Assembly (NCBI RefSeq): GCF_047344985.1
Contig: NZ_CP178861.1
Coordinates: 3,410,001 to 3,474,000 of the forward strand
Length of the DNA stretch: 64,000 bases
Direction of reading: 5' to 3'
Source: Bdellovibrio sp047344985
GTDB taxonomy: Bacteria > Bdellovibrionota > Bdellovibrionia > Bdellovibrionales > Bdellovibrionaceae
Under the pieces are notes generated by a model. It had not been told where the DNA came from and made no database searches. It saw only the letters and a program-made list of their open reading frames with translations. The position numbers and the translations under genes were made by a program. Positions 23,741 to 32,392 of this stretch are shown one piece after another. How positions within the stretch are numbered: the stretch's first letter is position 1; every line of letters starts with the position of its first letter.

Positions 23741-25354
23741 TTATGAGAAAAGACGTTTGAAGAATCCTGAGATCTTTTGTCCCAGTGATTTTTGTGCGAC
23801 CACTGGAGCATGCTTTTTAGCATGTTGCGGGTGTGGTCCCTTACGATGTTCATGGCGTTTTTGATCGTGGCGTTTGCCACCCTCATGACGTCTTTGCTGA
23901 TGTTGATCAGGACGCTTTCCGCCTTCATGTTTTTTATGTTCCGGACGTGGTCCACCTGGACGGTTGCCTTGAGCAGATCGTTGTTGATCACGAGGACCTT
24001 TTTCATGACGGCGCTGTTCGCCACCACGACGCTCGCCTCTTGGTCCGCCACCACTGCGACGTTCTCCGCCGCCACCGCCTTGACGCTCACGCGGAGCACG
24101 GGCACGGTCCAAAGATTTTGGATAATGACCTTCATGATGGTGAGACATCGCTTTGAAGTCTTTCACCAACTGATCGTTTTCCAAATAACCAACTTCTACT
24201 TTGTGTTTCAAATAATCTTCGATGCGTGCCAAAGCTTCGATGTCTTTGTCACCCACCAAAGAGAACGCTTGTCCCGTTGTACCCGCGCGACCTGTACGGC
24301 CGATACGGTGAACATACGATTCACTGTCGTTTGGAAGTTCATAGTTGATCACCATGTCGACACCCTTGATATCCAAACCGCGTGCTGCCACGTCAGTTGC
24401 CACCAAGATGTTCATGTTGTTTTCAGCTTTGAACTGCTCAATCACGCGATTGCGTTGCGCTTGAGTTAACAAGCTCGAGATCGCCATCGCAGGAATGCCG
24501 TTATCAACCAAGAATCTTGCGATTTTCTCTACACTTAACTTGAAGTTTGTGAAGATGATCGCCTGTTTTGGGTTGTGCACTTTCAACAAAGACAAAAGCT
24601 GCTGAGGCTTTTCATCACTGCCGACGTGGAAGATTTGGTCTTTCACGTTTTCAGCTTTGGCTTGATCGCGGCTGATGTTGATTTCAACAGGCTCAGAACC
24701 AAATTGGTAAGCCGTGTTCAAAACATCGAAGTTCAATGTGGCGCTAAAGACCAAGAACTGACGTTCACGAGGCACTCTTTGCAAGATGTACTTCATGTCG
24801 TCTTTAAAGCCCATGTCGAACATGCGATCGGCTTCATCGAACACAATCGCGCGAACTTGTTTCAAGTCCACCAAGTGTTCTTTGTAAAGATCAATCAAGC
24901 GGCCCGGTGTTGCGACAATAAATTCAACGCCATTTTTAAGCGCCTCTTTTTGTTTGTCGTAACCCGTTCCACCGTAAATCGCAAAACCGCGAAGACCTGA
25001 ATCGACGCTGAATTTTGTGATGTTCTCTTGAACTTGTTCTGCCAACTCGCGAGTCGGAACCAAAATCAAAATAAAATTTTGTGGTTTCCAATCTTTGAAG
25101 GCGCGTTTTTCGTAAAGTGCTTTTTGTTCCTCAGTCGCGTCACCTGGTGCCGGACGAGCGCGAAGGATGCGCTCCATAAGAGGAATAACAAAAGCGGCGG
25201 TTTTTCCTGTGCCTGTTTGTGCAAGTCCTGCGACATCCTTACCTTCAAGGATGTGGGGCATGGCTTGTTCCTGAATCGGTGTGCAATCCTCGTAATTCAA
25301 TTTTTGGATTGCAGACAACAAACTAGGCTCTAAATTCAACTCTGAGAATTTCAA
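23741..25354 (-). CDS. DEAD-box RNA helicase with basic Gly/Arg/His-rich tail (RhlE-like)
   Basis: ATP-dependent RNA unwinding in RNA turnover or ribosome assembly. 537 residues. Helicase motifs appear in order: Q motif TPIQEQA, AQTGTGKTAA, PTRELAEQ, TPGRLID, FDEADRMFDMGF, FSATLN, and VHRIGRTGRAG. After about residue 400 the protein becomes low-complexity and strongly basic, with HEGGKRPDQ/HEGGKRHDQ repeats, and ends in ISGFFKRLF. Such tails bind RNA non-specifically. I prefer the TTG at 25354 (GGAG nine bases upstream), because the domain begins at KFSELNL and the longer frame to 25486 runs into the upstream hydrolase gene. Confidence 0.9.
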   Translation of the reverse strand: MKFSELNLEPSLLSAIQKLNYEDCTPIQEQAMPHILEGKDVAGLAQTGTGKTAAFVIPLMERILRARPAPGDATEEQKALYEKRAFKDWKPQNFILILVPTRELAEQVQENITKFSVDSGLRGFAIYGGTGYDKQKEALKNGVEFIVATPGRLIDLYKEHLVDLKQVRAIVFDEADRMFDMGFKDDMKYILQRVPRERQFLVFSATLNFDVLNTAYQFGSEPVEINISRDQAKAENVKDQIFHVGSDEKPQQLLSLLKVHNPKQAIIFTNFKLSVEKIARFLVDNGIPAMAISSLLTQAQRNRVIEQFKAENNMNILVATDVAARGLDIKGVDMVINYELPNDSESYVHRIGRTGRAGTTGQAFSLVGDKDIEALARIEDYLKHKVEVGYLENDQLVKDFKAMSHHHEGHYPKSLDRARAPRERQGGGGGERRSGGGPRGERRGGEQRRHEKGPRDQQRSAQGNRPGGPRPEHKKHEGGKRPDQHQQRRHEGGKRHDQKRHEHRKGPHPQHAKKHAPVVAQKSLGQKISGFFKRLFS

Positions 25355-25419
25355 CTTTCTGTACTCCAGTCTGAAGCTCCCAAAGTAATCACCGGGAAGC
25401 GAAAAGTCAAAGCAGGTGC

Positions 25420-26235
25420 TTAAAAGCCGCCCACAAACATCTTCAAGGCCTCGATGAAAGCCTGAGGTTGATCTGAGTGCACCCAATGACCGGCATTGGG
25501 GATTTCGACGCCCTTAATCATAGAATTGTGCGCCAGCATTTTCTCGTAATTTTCGCGGCTAAGTTCCTTGGAGTTTCCGCCTCGGACCAACAAAGTCGGA
25601 ACCTTAAGGCTCCCCACCTCGGCCCAACGGTCCCCTTGTCTGCCTAAACGGACCGAATCAATAATTGCTTGTTTAGAGAAGCGCCAGTCCACGGTGCCGT
25701 TCGGTTTTTCCTCCATATTAGAGTAAAAATAGTTCGCCATAACCTGCACGTTCTCGCGGGTCTTGGCCGTTTTTACGAAATCCTCAAAGAAATAGCGCTT
25801 CGCCTCCTCACGAGAAGCAAAGGGACTCGGCACCAAATTCAATAAATATTCGTAATACTCATGAGCTTGAGGGTTGCCTTCAGGGCCGATGTCCTCAATG
25901 ACCAGATGGCTGAGATATTGGGGAAAACGAGAGGCGAAGTTTAAAACGTTTCGTCCTCCCATCGAATGGCCGACCAAGATAAATTTGTCCCAACCAAGCT
26001 CATCCACGATTTTCTTAAGGTCATTGGCGTAATCTTCGGGAGAGTAACCTTCGGGAGGCTGAAAAGAACGGCCGTGCCCGCGTTGATCGTAGGCCAAGCA
26101 ATGTTCCGTGGCCTCAAGGCTGGAGATGATTCGACGCCAGTTTTGCCCATAGCCCATCAAACCGTGCACGAAAATCCACTTCCGTCCGTCTTCGGGGCCA
26201 TAAAAATGATGGTAAAAATTCGCTAAATAAGACAT
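25420..26235 (-). CDS. Alpha/beta-fold hydrolase (YbfF-like esterase)
   Basis: 271 residues. The oxyanion segment FVHGLMGYG, the nucleophile elbow GHSMGG and the late NAGHWVH histidine give a complete catalytic triad with an Asp in the usual loop. No signal peptide. The closest family resemblance is to small cytoplasmic esterases of the YbfF/MenH type; the substrate is unknown. It probably shares a transcript with the downstream helicase. The start region has a -10 box six bases from ATG and no proper ribosome site, so the message may be leaderless. Confidence 0.85.
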   Translation of the reverse strand: MSYLANFYHHFYGPEDGRKWIFVHGLMGYGQNWRRIISSLEATEHCLAYDQRGHGRSFQPPEGYSPEDYANDLKKIVDELGWDKFILVGHSMGGRNVLNFASRFPQYLSHLVIEDIGPEGNPQAHEYYEYLLNLVPSPFASREEAKRYFFEDFVKTAKTRENVQVMANYFYSNMEEKPNGTVDWRFSKQAIIDSVRLGRQGDRWAEVGSLKVPTLLVRGGNSKELSRENYEKMLAHNSMIKGVEIPNAGHWVHSDQPQAFIEALKMFVGGF

Positions 26236-26241
26236 GGCCTT

Positions 26242-26270
26242 TTTATACTCCCGAGAAAAGGTCTCAACAA
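26242..26270 (-). promoter_or_regulatory. Candidate leaderless promoter of the hydrolase gene
   Basis: TTGTTG (26270-26265) and TATAAA (26247-26242) on the minus strand are 17 bases apart. Exactly six bases separate the -10 box from the ATG at 26235, placing the expected transcription start at the A of the start codon. The -35 match is poor. Confidence 0.4.
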
Positions 26271-26310
26271 CGTTTGAATTTTGATGCGAAGGGATGTAGA
26301 TTCAGCCTCG

Positions 26311-27510
26311 ATGACATCTCAGCAAAAGCCCCAGCTCCATGAGGACTGGATCGACTCCTACGCCTTAAGAATTGTCCGAAGTCTGCAAGACTCCGGGTTT
26401 GAAACCTACCTTGTGGGCGGCTGTGTTCGCGACTTGCTTGTTGGCATTCATCCGAAAGACTTCGACATCGCCACCAACGCTCTTCCCAATCAAGTTCGCA
26501 AAAAAGTTCCCAATGCCTATGTGATTGGTCGTCGCTTTAAGCTGGTTCTTGTCAAACGCGGCGATCAGCAATTTGAAGTCGCTACTTTCCGTCGCAACGT
26601 CACTCCTGAAGAATTAACAGCCATGGGAGACGACACGGTCGAGGGAGACAACTACTTCGGTACTGTCGAAGAAGACGCTCAACGCCGCGACTTCACGGCC
26701 AATGCGATTTTTTATGATCCTGTTCAACACAAGTTGCTGGATCATTGCGGGGGTCTTCAAGACATTCAAGATCGTGTTTTGCGCATGATCGGCGATCCGA
26801 AGGAACGCTTTATCGAAGATCCAATACGCATTTTGCGCGCGATTCGTTTGTCGCATAAGTTGCATTTTTCTATTGAGTCTTCGATGCGTGCGGCGATTGC
26901 CGAATGCAGCGTGGAGCTTAAAAAATCCGTACTTCCTCGCCGTCGTGAAGAGTGGTTGAAGTTCTTGCGTTTAAACGAACCTCACCGCGCCTTCATGGAG
27001 CTTTTTGATTTGCACATCATGGAGCAAATTCTTCCGGGCTTGCAATCCGTGTTCGTAGATCCTGCAAAAATGGAGACTTTCGAAATCCATCTTGCAAGAA
27101 TCAATTCGGCCCAAATTGACAAAGCCAATCCGATCGAGCTTTTTGCAGGCTTTATGCTGGCATTTATGAAAGCGCAATACGGTGAAGAACCTTGGAATCA
27201 CGATGAACTCGCAAATGATCCAAAGCTTGCGTATTTCATGCGTGAAGAAATGGGTATTTTCAAACAAGAGATCACGATCTTCTTTAAAGCTTTGCACATC
27301 ATGCAAGGTCTGCACAGAATCGAAAACTACTCTCGCAAAGGCGAGCGTCGTCAAATGGCCTTCATTCACAATGAATCGTTTGGCCTGGCTTTGAAACTGG
27401 CAAAAATGGATTACTCTCTTTCGGGTGCTCAACTAGCGTACTGGTTGCAGCAAATCGAAAAATACCGAGGTGGCCTTCCAATGAAGACTACCGAGGAACC
27501 TCAACACTAA
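26311..27510 (+). CDS. pcnB: Poly(A) polymerase I / CCA-adding-type nucleotidyltransferase
   Basis: Adds A residues to RNA 3' ends, marking them for decay. 399 residues. The head domain has YLVGGCVRDLLVG and the catalytic KDFDIATNA. FGTVEEDAQRRDFTANA and EDPIRILRAIRLSHKL match PcnB-type polymerases more closely than CCA transferases, although the two are hard to separate by eye. The conserved part starts near WIDSYAL. Upstream in-frame starts at 26281 (TTG) and 26284 (ATG) would add nine or ten residues; none has a clear ribosome site. Confidence 0.86.
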   Translation: MTSQQKPQLHEDWIDSYALRIVRSLQDSGFETYLVGGCVRDLLVGIHPKDFDIATNALPNQVRKKVPNAYVIGRRFKLVLVKRGDQQFEVATFRRNVTPEELTAMGDDTVEGDNYFGTVEEDAQRRDFTANAIFYDPVQHKLLDHCGGLQDIQDRVLRMIGDPKERFIEDPIRILRAIRLSHKLHFSIESSMRAAIAECSVELKKSVLPRRREEWLKFLRLNEPHRAFMELFDLHIMEQILPGLQSVFVDPAKMETFEIHLARINSAQIDKANPIELFAGFMLAFMKAQYGEEPWNHDELANDPKLAYFMREEMGIFKQEITIFFKALHIMQGLHRIENYSRKGERRQMAFIHNESFGLALKLAKMDYSLSGAQLAYWLQQIEKYRGGLPMKTTEEPQH

Positions 27511-27580
27511 TCTTACGTTTCATATTCTCATTATAGTACATCGAGCTTCGATCTGAGGCTCGGAACTTGTTCCGTACTGA

Positions 27581-27608
27581 TTGTCATAAGATAATCAAAT
27601 TGTGTAAC
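27581..27608 (+). promoter_or_regulatory. Candidate promoter of the receiver/cyclic-nucleotide-binding gene
   Basis: TTGTCA (27581-27586) and TGTAAC (27603-27608), spacer 16; five and four matches. The predicted start is at about 27615, exactly where the leader hairpin begins. Confidence 0.35.
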
Positions 27609-27614
27609 CATTAA

Positions 27615-27657
27615 GGAGTCGTCTCAAAGTGGCCTAAGCCAGCAACACGAAGACTCC
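27615..27657 (+). other. Structured 5' leader of the receiver/cyclic-nucleotide-binding gene
   Basis: GGAGTC (27615-27620) pairs with GACTCC (27652-27657) and encloses a second stem, TGGC-CTAA-GCCA. GGGAAGG, the ribosome site, follows immediately. Folding could modulate translation. I compared it with the class I cyclic-di-GMP riboswitch, which has a similar GGCCUAA element, but most of that consensus is absent. Confidence 0.35.
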
Positions 27658-27671
27658 AGGGAAGGTTAGCG

Positions 27672-28427
27672 ATGGGGCAAGACAAAAAGAATACGTTTTT
27701 GATTATCAGTGGCGATAAGACGCGCATCCAGCGCTGTACCGATATTCTCACAAGAAACTTTGAAAACAGTTCCGTTTTTCATGGAGCAGAATGGTTTGAA
27801 GCGAAATACAAACTCGACAACGTTCATCCAAAGGCCGTACTCGTTGACGAATATCTTCCTAAAGGTTCCGGCTTTGATATCGTCGCTAAAATTTTAAAAG
27901 AAAAAAACAATAACGATATTGCGATCATCATCATGTCTTACATTGCTGATCACGATATGTTTTCTTCCGAGGTTGCTTCAGGTCGAGTTCAGTTTTTGAC
28001 AGAGCCCGATCGCGAACAAGCTTTGGTCGACTGTGTTTCCAAAATCGTGTCTCCTAAAAAGAACGACGACCAACCTCAATATCAACTAAAGCAATTGCAG
28101 GCCGGTGAAGTGCTTTTCAAAGAAGGCGACAGTACGGAGCTTGCTTACATTGTTAAAAAAGGAAGTCTGAGAGCTTACTGCTTAGGTCATGATGGCGACA
28201 AAGTAATGCTTGGTGAAATCATGGCAGGAGAATTCGTCGGAGAGATGGGTCACTTTAATCACGACCCCCGCTCTGCCACAGTGGAAGCGATCACTGAAGT
28301 GGAATTGATCGCGATTCCTAATAAGAATTTGGACAATGTGATCTTTGCGCGCCCTTCGTGGGCCAAAGCCCTTGTGAAAACACTTTCACAAAGGCTTAAA
28401 AAAGCAAACAAAGCTCTTACTGGTTAG
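27672..28427 (+). CDS. Degenerate receiver domain fused to a cyclic-nucleotide-binding domain
   Basis: 251 residues. Residues 1-125 have a receiver fold with the central Asp in VLVDEYLPKGSGFD, but the acidic pair is lost (IISGDKTR) and the conserved Lys is replaced (LTEPDRE), so ordinary phosphorylation is unlikely. Residues about 140-245 are a cyclic-nucleotide-binding domain with GEFVGEMGHFNHDPRSATVEA, close to the phosphate-binding cassette consensus. There is no output domain, so it probably acts by protein contact. The 3' end overlaps the convergent peptidase gene by 11 bases. Confidence 0.85.
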   Translation: MGQDKKNTFLIISGDKTRIQRCTDILTRNFENSSVFHGAEWFEAKYKLDNVHPKAVLVDEYLPKGSGFDIVAKILKEKNNNDIAIIIMSYIADHDMFSSEVASGRVQFLTEPDREQALVDCVSKIVSPKKNDDQPQYQLKQLQAGEVLFKEGDSTELAYIVKKGSLRAYCLGHDGDKVMLGEIMAGEFVGEMGHFNHDPRSATVEAITEVELIAIPNKNLDNVIFARPSWAKALVKTLSQRLKKANKALTG

Positions 28428-30540
28428 ACTTGTTGCCCAGTTTTTCCCAAAGATAAGTGAACTCCAAAGTATTCCATAAAATACTTTGTTCTAAGTTGGC
28501 GGTCCTTGCGTGGCCGCCTTCTGTATTTTCATAGTAGAACAGAGGATGTCCCTGCGCTCTCATCTTCGCCACCATCTTGCGTGCATGGCCTGGATGAACG
28601 CGATCGTCCTTTGTGCTCGTCATAAAGAACGCTTCAGGATATTTCGTCTTTGCATCGACTTTTTGGTATGGCGAATATTTTAAAATCGCCTCGCGCATTT
28701 TAGGATCTTCAGGGTTTCCGTATTCATCCATCCAACTCGCACCTGCAAGAAGCTTGTGATAGCGAAGCATATCAAGCAAAGGCACTTGGCAAAGAACAGC
28801 ATTGAACAAATCCGGTCTGAGAACAAACGTCGCTCCCGTCAAAAGGCCACCGTTCGATCCGCCGCGAATTCCCAAGTGTTGAGGTGATGTGATCTTTCTC
28901 GCAATCAAGTCTTCCGCAATCGCGATATTGTCTTCAAAAACTTTATAGCGATTTTCCTTTTGCACAGCTTGATGCCAAGCCGGACCAAACTCCCCGCCGC
29001 CGCGCAAGTTGGAAAGCACGTACACGCCGCCTTTTTCCAACCATACTTTTCCTAAGACGCCGTTATAAGAAGGCTGCATTGGAATTTCAAATCCGCCGTA
29101 ACCGTAAAGCAACGTTGGATTTTTTCCGTCTTTTTTAAGCGATTCTTTGGACACTACGAAATAAGGAATTTTTGTTCCGTCTTTGCTGGTAGCTTCAAAG
29201 CGCTCTGAGTGCATACCGTGAGCGTTGAATCTTTCCGGAGATTTTTTTAATAATGTAAATCCGTTTTTAGAGTCTTCTGCATTTCCTAAAAAGTTTGATG
29301 AGGGTGTAAGGAAATCGGTGTACACAGCCAAGTAATTATCAGATGTATCCTCTGTCGATGCCACCACCGCCATGCCATTTTGACCTAAAGACACTTCCTG
29401 TTGAATCCACTGGTTGGGCCCTTGATAAGTGACCTTCACAATTTTTGCTAAAACGTTGTCGGTCGTTGATAGCATCAGATAGCTTTTTGTCGAACTTGCC
29501 CACTGCAAAAACTTTTTCTCTGTAGGAGCGAAAACAAGCTGCAAGGAATCTTGAGCTTTTTCACCATCAAAGATTTTATCAAAAGGCATCGCAACAAGAC
29601 TGCCCTTTTTAAATTGTTTTAGGTCGGAGCGCAGAACGTAAAGTAAATGATCCTTAAAGACACCGTTAAACTGCGCATCTTGTGGCATCGGAATTTGTGT
29701 CTTCTTACCTGAAGCATCTTCGTACCAATCAATGCCTTCATAGAAAGACAAACGACGTGTATGGAATGTATAGTTTTTCTCTGGCGTGAACTCCACCCAG
29801 CTATAGACAGACATATCCGTCTTTTGTCCCTCGTTGACGACTTGAGCTGTCGATAACGGCGTGCCACGTTTCCACACCTTCACGATACGTGCATAACCAG
29901 AATCCGTCATTGAGTCCGGACCATAATCAGTGCCCACGAAAACTGTATTTTCGTCTTTCCACGTCAGAAGATTTTTTGCTTCAGGAACCACGAAGCCATC
30001 TTTAACAAACTCTTTGGTTTTCAAATTGAATTCACGGATCACCGTAGCATCTTTACCGCCGCGAGAAAGGTGAACGAAAGTTCTTTCGTATTTAGGGGGA
30101 AGTTCCGAAGAACCTTTCCACACCCAGTTTTCATTTTCTTTTTTTGCAAGAGCATCGAGATCTAAGATCACGTCCCACTGAGGGCTTCCTGTTTTGTAAC
30201 TAGCCACCGTTGTTTTACGCCAAACACCACGAACGTGCTTTTCATCTTGCCAGAAATTATAAAGCTCTCCATTTCTAAGCTTCACATCTGGAACACGGTC
30301 CTTTGCTAAAACAATCTTACGAATGTCTTTTTCCAAGGATTTAAACAAAGGATCTTTTTTAAAATGATCCAAAGTTTTTTTATTTTCATCTTTTGCAAAT
30401 TGCAAAGCTTTCTGTCCTTCGACTTCTTCAAGCCACAAATAAGGATCTTCGACTTCTGAAGCCGCGTTATTTTGCAGAGGTTTTGATTTGCAGGCCCCAA
30501 GCATTAGAGGCATAAGAAGGAACCACTTTGGAAATTTCAT
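28417..30540 (-). CDS. Prolyl oligopeptidase (S9A) lipoprotein
   Basis: Serine peptidase that cuts after proline in short peptides. 707 residues with a lipoprotein signal ending MLGACKSK, then DPYLWLEEVEG typical of the family N-terminus, a seven-bladed propeller region, and a catalytic domain with GIRGGSNGGLLTG (nucleophile Ser), TKDDRVHPGHA (Asp) and EGGHART (His). Its membrane anchorage fits digestion of prey-derived peptides in the envelope or outside the cell; that role is inferred. AGGAG stands seven bases before ATG but is held in a 10-base hairpin. Confidence 0.95.
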   Translation of the reverse strand: MKFPKWFLLMPLMLGACKSKPLQNNAASEVEDPYLWLEEVEGQKALQFAKDENKKTLDHFKKDPLFKSLEKDIRKIVLAKDRVPDVKLRNGELYNFWQDEKHVRGVWRKTTVASYKTGSPQWDVILDLDALAKKENENWVWKGSSELPPKYERTFVHLSRGGKDATVIREFNLKTKEFVKDGFVVPEAKNLLTWKDENTVFVGTDYGPDSMTDSGYARIVKVWKRGTPLSTAQVVNEGQKTDMSVYSWVEFTPEKNYTFHTRRLSFYEGIDWYEDASGKKTQIPMPQDAQFNGVFKDHLLYVLRSDLKQFKKGSLVAMPFDKIFDGEKAQDSLQLVFAPTEKKFLQWASSTKSYLMLSTTDNVLAKIVKVTYQGPNQWIQQEVSLGQNGMAVVASTEDTSDNYLAVYTDFLTPSSNFLGNAEDSKNGFTLLKKSPERFNAHGMHSERFEATSKDGTKIPYFVVSKESLKKDGKNPTLLYGYGGFEIPMQPSYNGVLGKVWLEKGGVYVLSNLRGGGEFGPAWHQAVQKENRYKVFEDNIAIAEDLIARKITSPQHLGIRGGSNGGLLTGATFVLRPDLFNAVLCQVPLLDMLRYHKLLAGASWMDEYGNPEDPKMREAILKYSPYQKVDAKTKYPEAFFMTSTKDDRVHPGHARKMVAKMRAQGHPLFYYENTEGGHARTANLEQSILWNTLEFTYLWEKLGNKSNQ

Positions 30541-30543
30541 AGA

Positions 30544-30570
30544 TAGACTCCTGTCGATAGCAGGAGTCTA
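30544..30570 (-). promoter_or_regulatory. Hairpin that sequesters the ribosome site of the prolyl oligopeptidase gene
   Basis: TAGACTCCTG and CAGGAGTCTA form a perfect 10-base stem with a 7-base loop between two minus-strand genes. On the transcript the 3' arm is CAGGAGTCTA, containing the AGGAG of the downstream gene, seven bases from its ATG. No U-tract follows, which argues against a simple terminator and for translational control. Confidence 0.6.
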
Positions 30571-30586
30571 TTCTTAGGGAATACTC

Positions 30587-32257
30587 TTAAGGGTTCAAGG
30601 ATTTAATAAAGGCCTCGACTTGCGGTAATACTTGCTCGTATTCCTGGTCATGAAATCCCAGGGAAGAACGCATCATTTCAGGAGGCATCTGGCGTGTTTT
30701 TAGTTTCACCCAGAAAGAGCTTTCAGAAGGACTTGATAAATTCAGCATCGTGCCGCGCATGTCTCCCAAAATTTCTTTGCCTGTGTCTTTTTGAAATTGC
30801 GTGTGGCACATAGCGCAGTTCTTTTTCACAAAAGGCACCAACGGTTCAAAAGCCTTTAATGTTTTTTCAGAGAAGCCACCAACGACAAGGTCTTCAGGAC
30901 GAACTTCCGCTTTCTTACCTTGAGAGATTCTTAAGATCGCTCCGTTTTTATCATCTATAACTAGAATAGAACCGTCGTTTAAAGCCGCAAGCCCTGTCGG
31001 AGCTCCCCGCGGACGGACACCTTCTTGCGCTTTCCAGCCAAAGACAATTTCTTGATATTGAGTGTCTGTGGGAACGCCTCTTTCATCGACCGGATAAGCG
31101 ACAATACGTTGTCCATATTTTTGATAACCATGCCACGCAACCAAGAGTTTTCCTTTTAAAGATGGCAAGAGTTCACTTCGGTAATACAAAAGACCCAGTG
31201 GTGCCGTGTGCGCGGGCATAAACACTTTCGGAAGAGCAAATTGTTTTGCGCACATCTCAGGCGCAACTTTTCCCTGAAAGTTTGGCGCCACTTCACCGCG
31301 CGAATGACAATACGGCCAGCCATAATGACGGCCTTCTTCTAAAATATTCAATTCTTCATAAGGCAGATCTTCACTTGGAAGATCAATTCCATTTTCACCT
31401 TGAATCACGACACCTGAAACAGGATGAACGGCCAAAGCCATGGAGTTGCGAAGACCACGTGCGAAGGGTGCAACCTTGATCGCTTTTCTCTGTGAATCAT
31501 TGCTTAAGTTTATTTTCCAAACGGCCGCACTTGCCAAAGGACTTTCAGACTGAATGCACTTTCCACTTTCATCTATAGTTTTGATTCCGGAACCACAATC
31601 ATCTGAAGGAGCACCTACGTTGATATACATTTCCGTGAACGTGCTATTCACAGCCATTTGCAACAACGGGTGTTTATTTTTGTACTTTGTCGCCATTGAA
31701 TTGTATTCAGAGGCACTCACGTATTCATCTTTACGGAAAATAGATTTCGCAAAATCATTCACAACGACTTCAGGAGTCGCATCGATATTAAACTGTCCTG
31801 TCTTTGCATCCCGTGGAGCAAAACGCACAACTCCTGTCGGAGTTCCAACGTAAAGACGTCCCTCTGGGTCCATCACAAGTCCATTAGGCATCGTCAGTTT
31901 TTTTGTGGGAAATAAATTAACGATCGCGGTTTTTTCAACGCCTTGAGAATCTTTACCACGATATACAGCATAGATGGTGCCTTTCGCATAGGCCCAGCCA
32001 CCCATTTCACTCACGTAAATCACACCTTCTTTGGATTGAACGGCGTAACGAGGCATCTTAAGACCGTCTTGTTTTCCAGCGAGAATCCCAACACAGATTC
32101 CTTCAGGCGTTCCGACCTGCACTTGCGGCAAACCGTCGCAAAGAACAGTGGCATCGAGGCGATAACCAGATTTTTCGAAGACTTCAGCGTAAGCTGAAAA
32201 GCCCGCCAATAAGGAAAAAAGAGTGATCCATTTTGAGACATGCCATTTTGCCTTCAT
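30587..32257 (-). CDS. Sorbosone/glucose dehydrogenase-like propeller with C-terminal cytochrome c domain
   Basis: 556 residues. A signal peptide (to about FSAYA) leads into a six-bladed propeller of the L-sorbosone dehydrogenase / soluble PQQ glucose dehydrogenase type, with PNGLVMDPEGRLYVGT, LRNSMALAVHPVSGVV, and HYGWPYCHSRGE typical of that fold. The last 90 residues carry a c-type heme site CAMCH and a candidate Met ligand in KTRQMPPEMM. The chain therefore looks like a periplasmic sugar or aldehyde oxidoreductase passing electrons to its own heme. PQQ or calcium dependence is not proven by sequence. Confidence 0.88.
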   Translation of the reverse strand: MKAKWHVSKWITLFSLLAGFSAYAEVFEKSGYRLDATVLCDGLPQVQVGTPEGICVGILAGKQDGLKMPRYAVQSKEGVIYVSEMGGWAYAKGTIYAVYRGKDSQGVEKTAIVNLFPTKKLTMPNGLVMDPEGRLYVGTPTGVVRFAPRDAKTGQFNIDATPEVVVNDFAKSIFRKDEYVSASEYNSMATKYKNKHPLLQMAVNSTFTEMYINVGAPSDDCGSGIKTIDESGKCIQSESPLASAAVWKINLSNDSQRKAIKVAPFARGLRNSMALAVHPVSGVVIQGENGIDLPSEDLPYEELNILEEGRHYGWPYCHSRGEVAPNFQGKVAPEMCAKQFALPKVFMPAHTAPLGLLYYRSELLPSLKGKLLVAWHGYQKYGQRIVAYPVDERGVPTDTQYQEIVFGWKAQEGVRPRGAPTGLAALNDGSILVIDDKNGAILRISQGKKAEVRPEDLVVGGFSEKTLKAFEPLVPFVKKNCAMCHTQFQKDTGKEILGDMRGTMLNLSSPSESSFWVKLKTRQMPPEMMRSSLGFHDQEYEQVLPQVEAFIKSLNP

Positions 32258-32392
32258 GACGTGAGTCCTTTCGAAGGAAGATCCTTCTAAGAACTCAGCA
32301 AGAATCGTGCGCCTCTGTTCGAATTATTTTACCCTGGTTTAATTCAAAATGAGATTAACGACAATAGCGCCACTATTTGTTATTCATGTGGT

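Noticed and set aside
23792..24469. A 225-codon plus-strand open frame inside the helicase gene
   Set aside because: It mirrors the repetitive basic tail and helicase motifs of the real minus-strand gene, with no independent start site or homology.
25355..25486. Longer N-terminus of the DEAD-box helicase
   Set aside because: It runs into the upstream hydrolase gene and has no helicase-like sequence; TTG 25354 with GGAG fits.
27600..27671. Possible class I cyclic-di-GMP riboswitch upstream of the receiver/cyclic-nucleotide gene
   Set aside because: Only GGCCTAA and a final TTAGCGATGG resemble the consensus. The GCAAA tetraloop-receptor part, first stem and ligand G are missing, so I call it a structured leader only.
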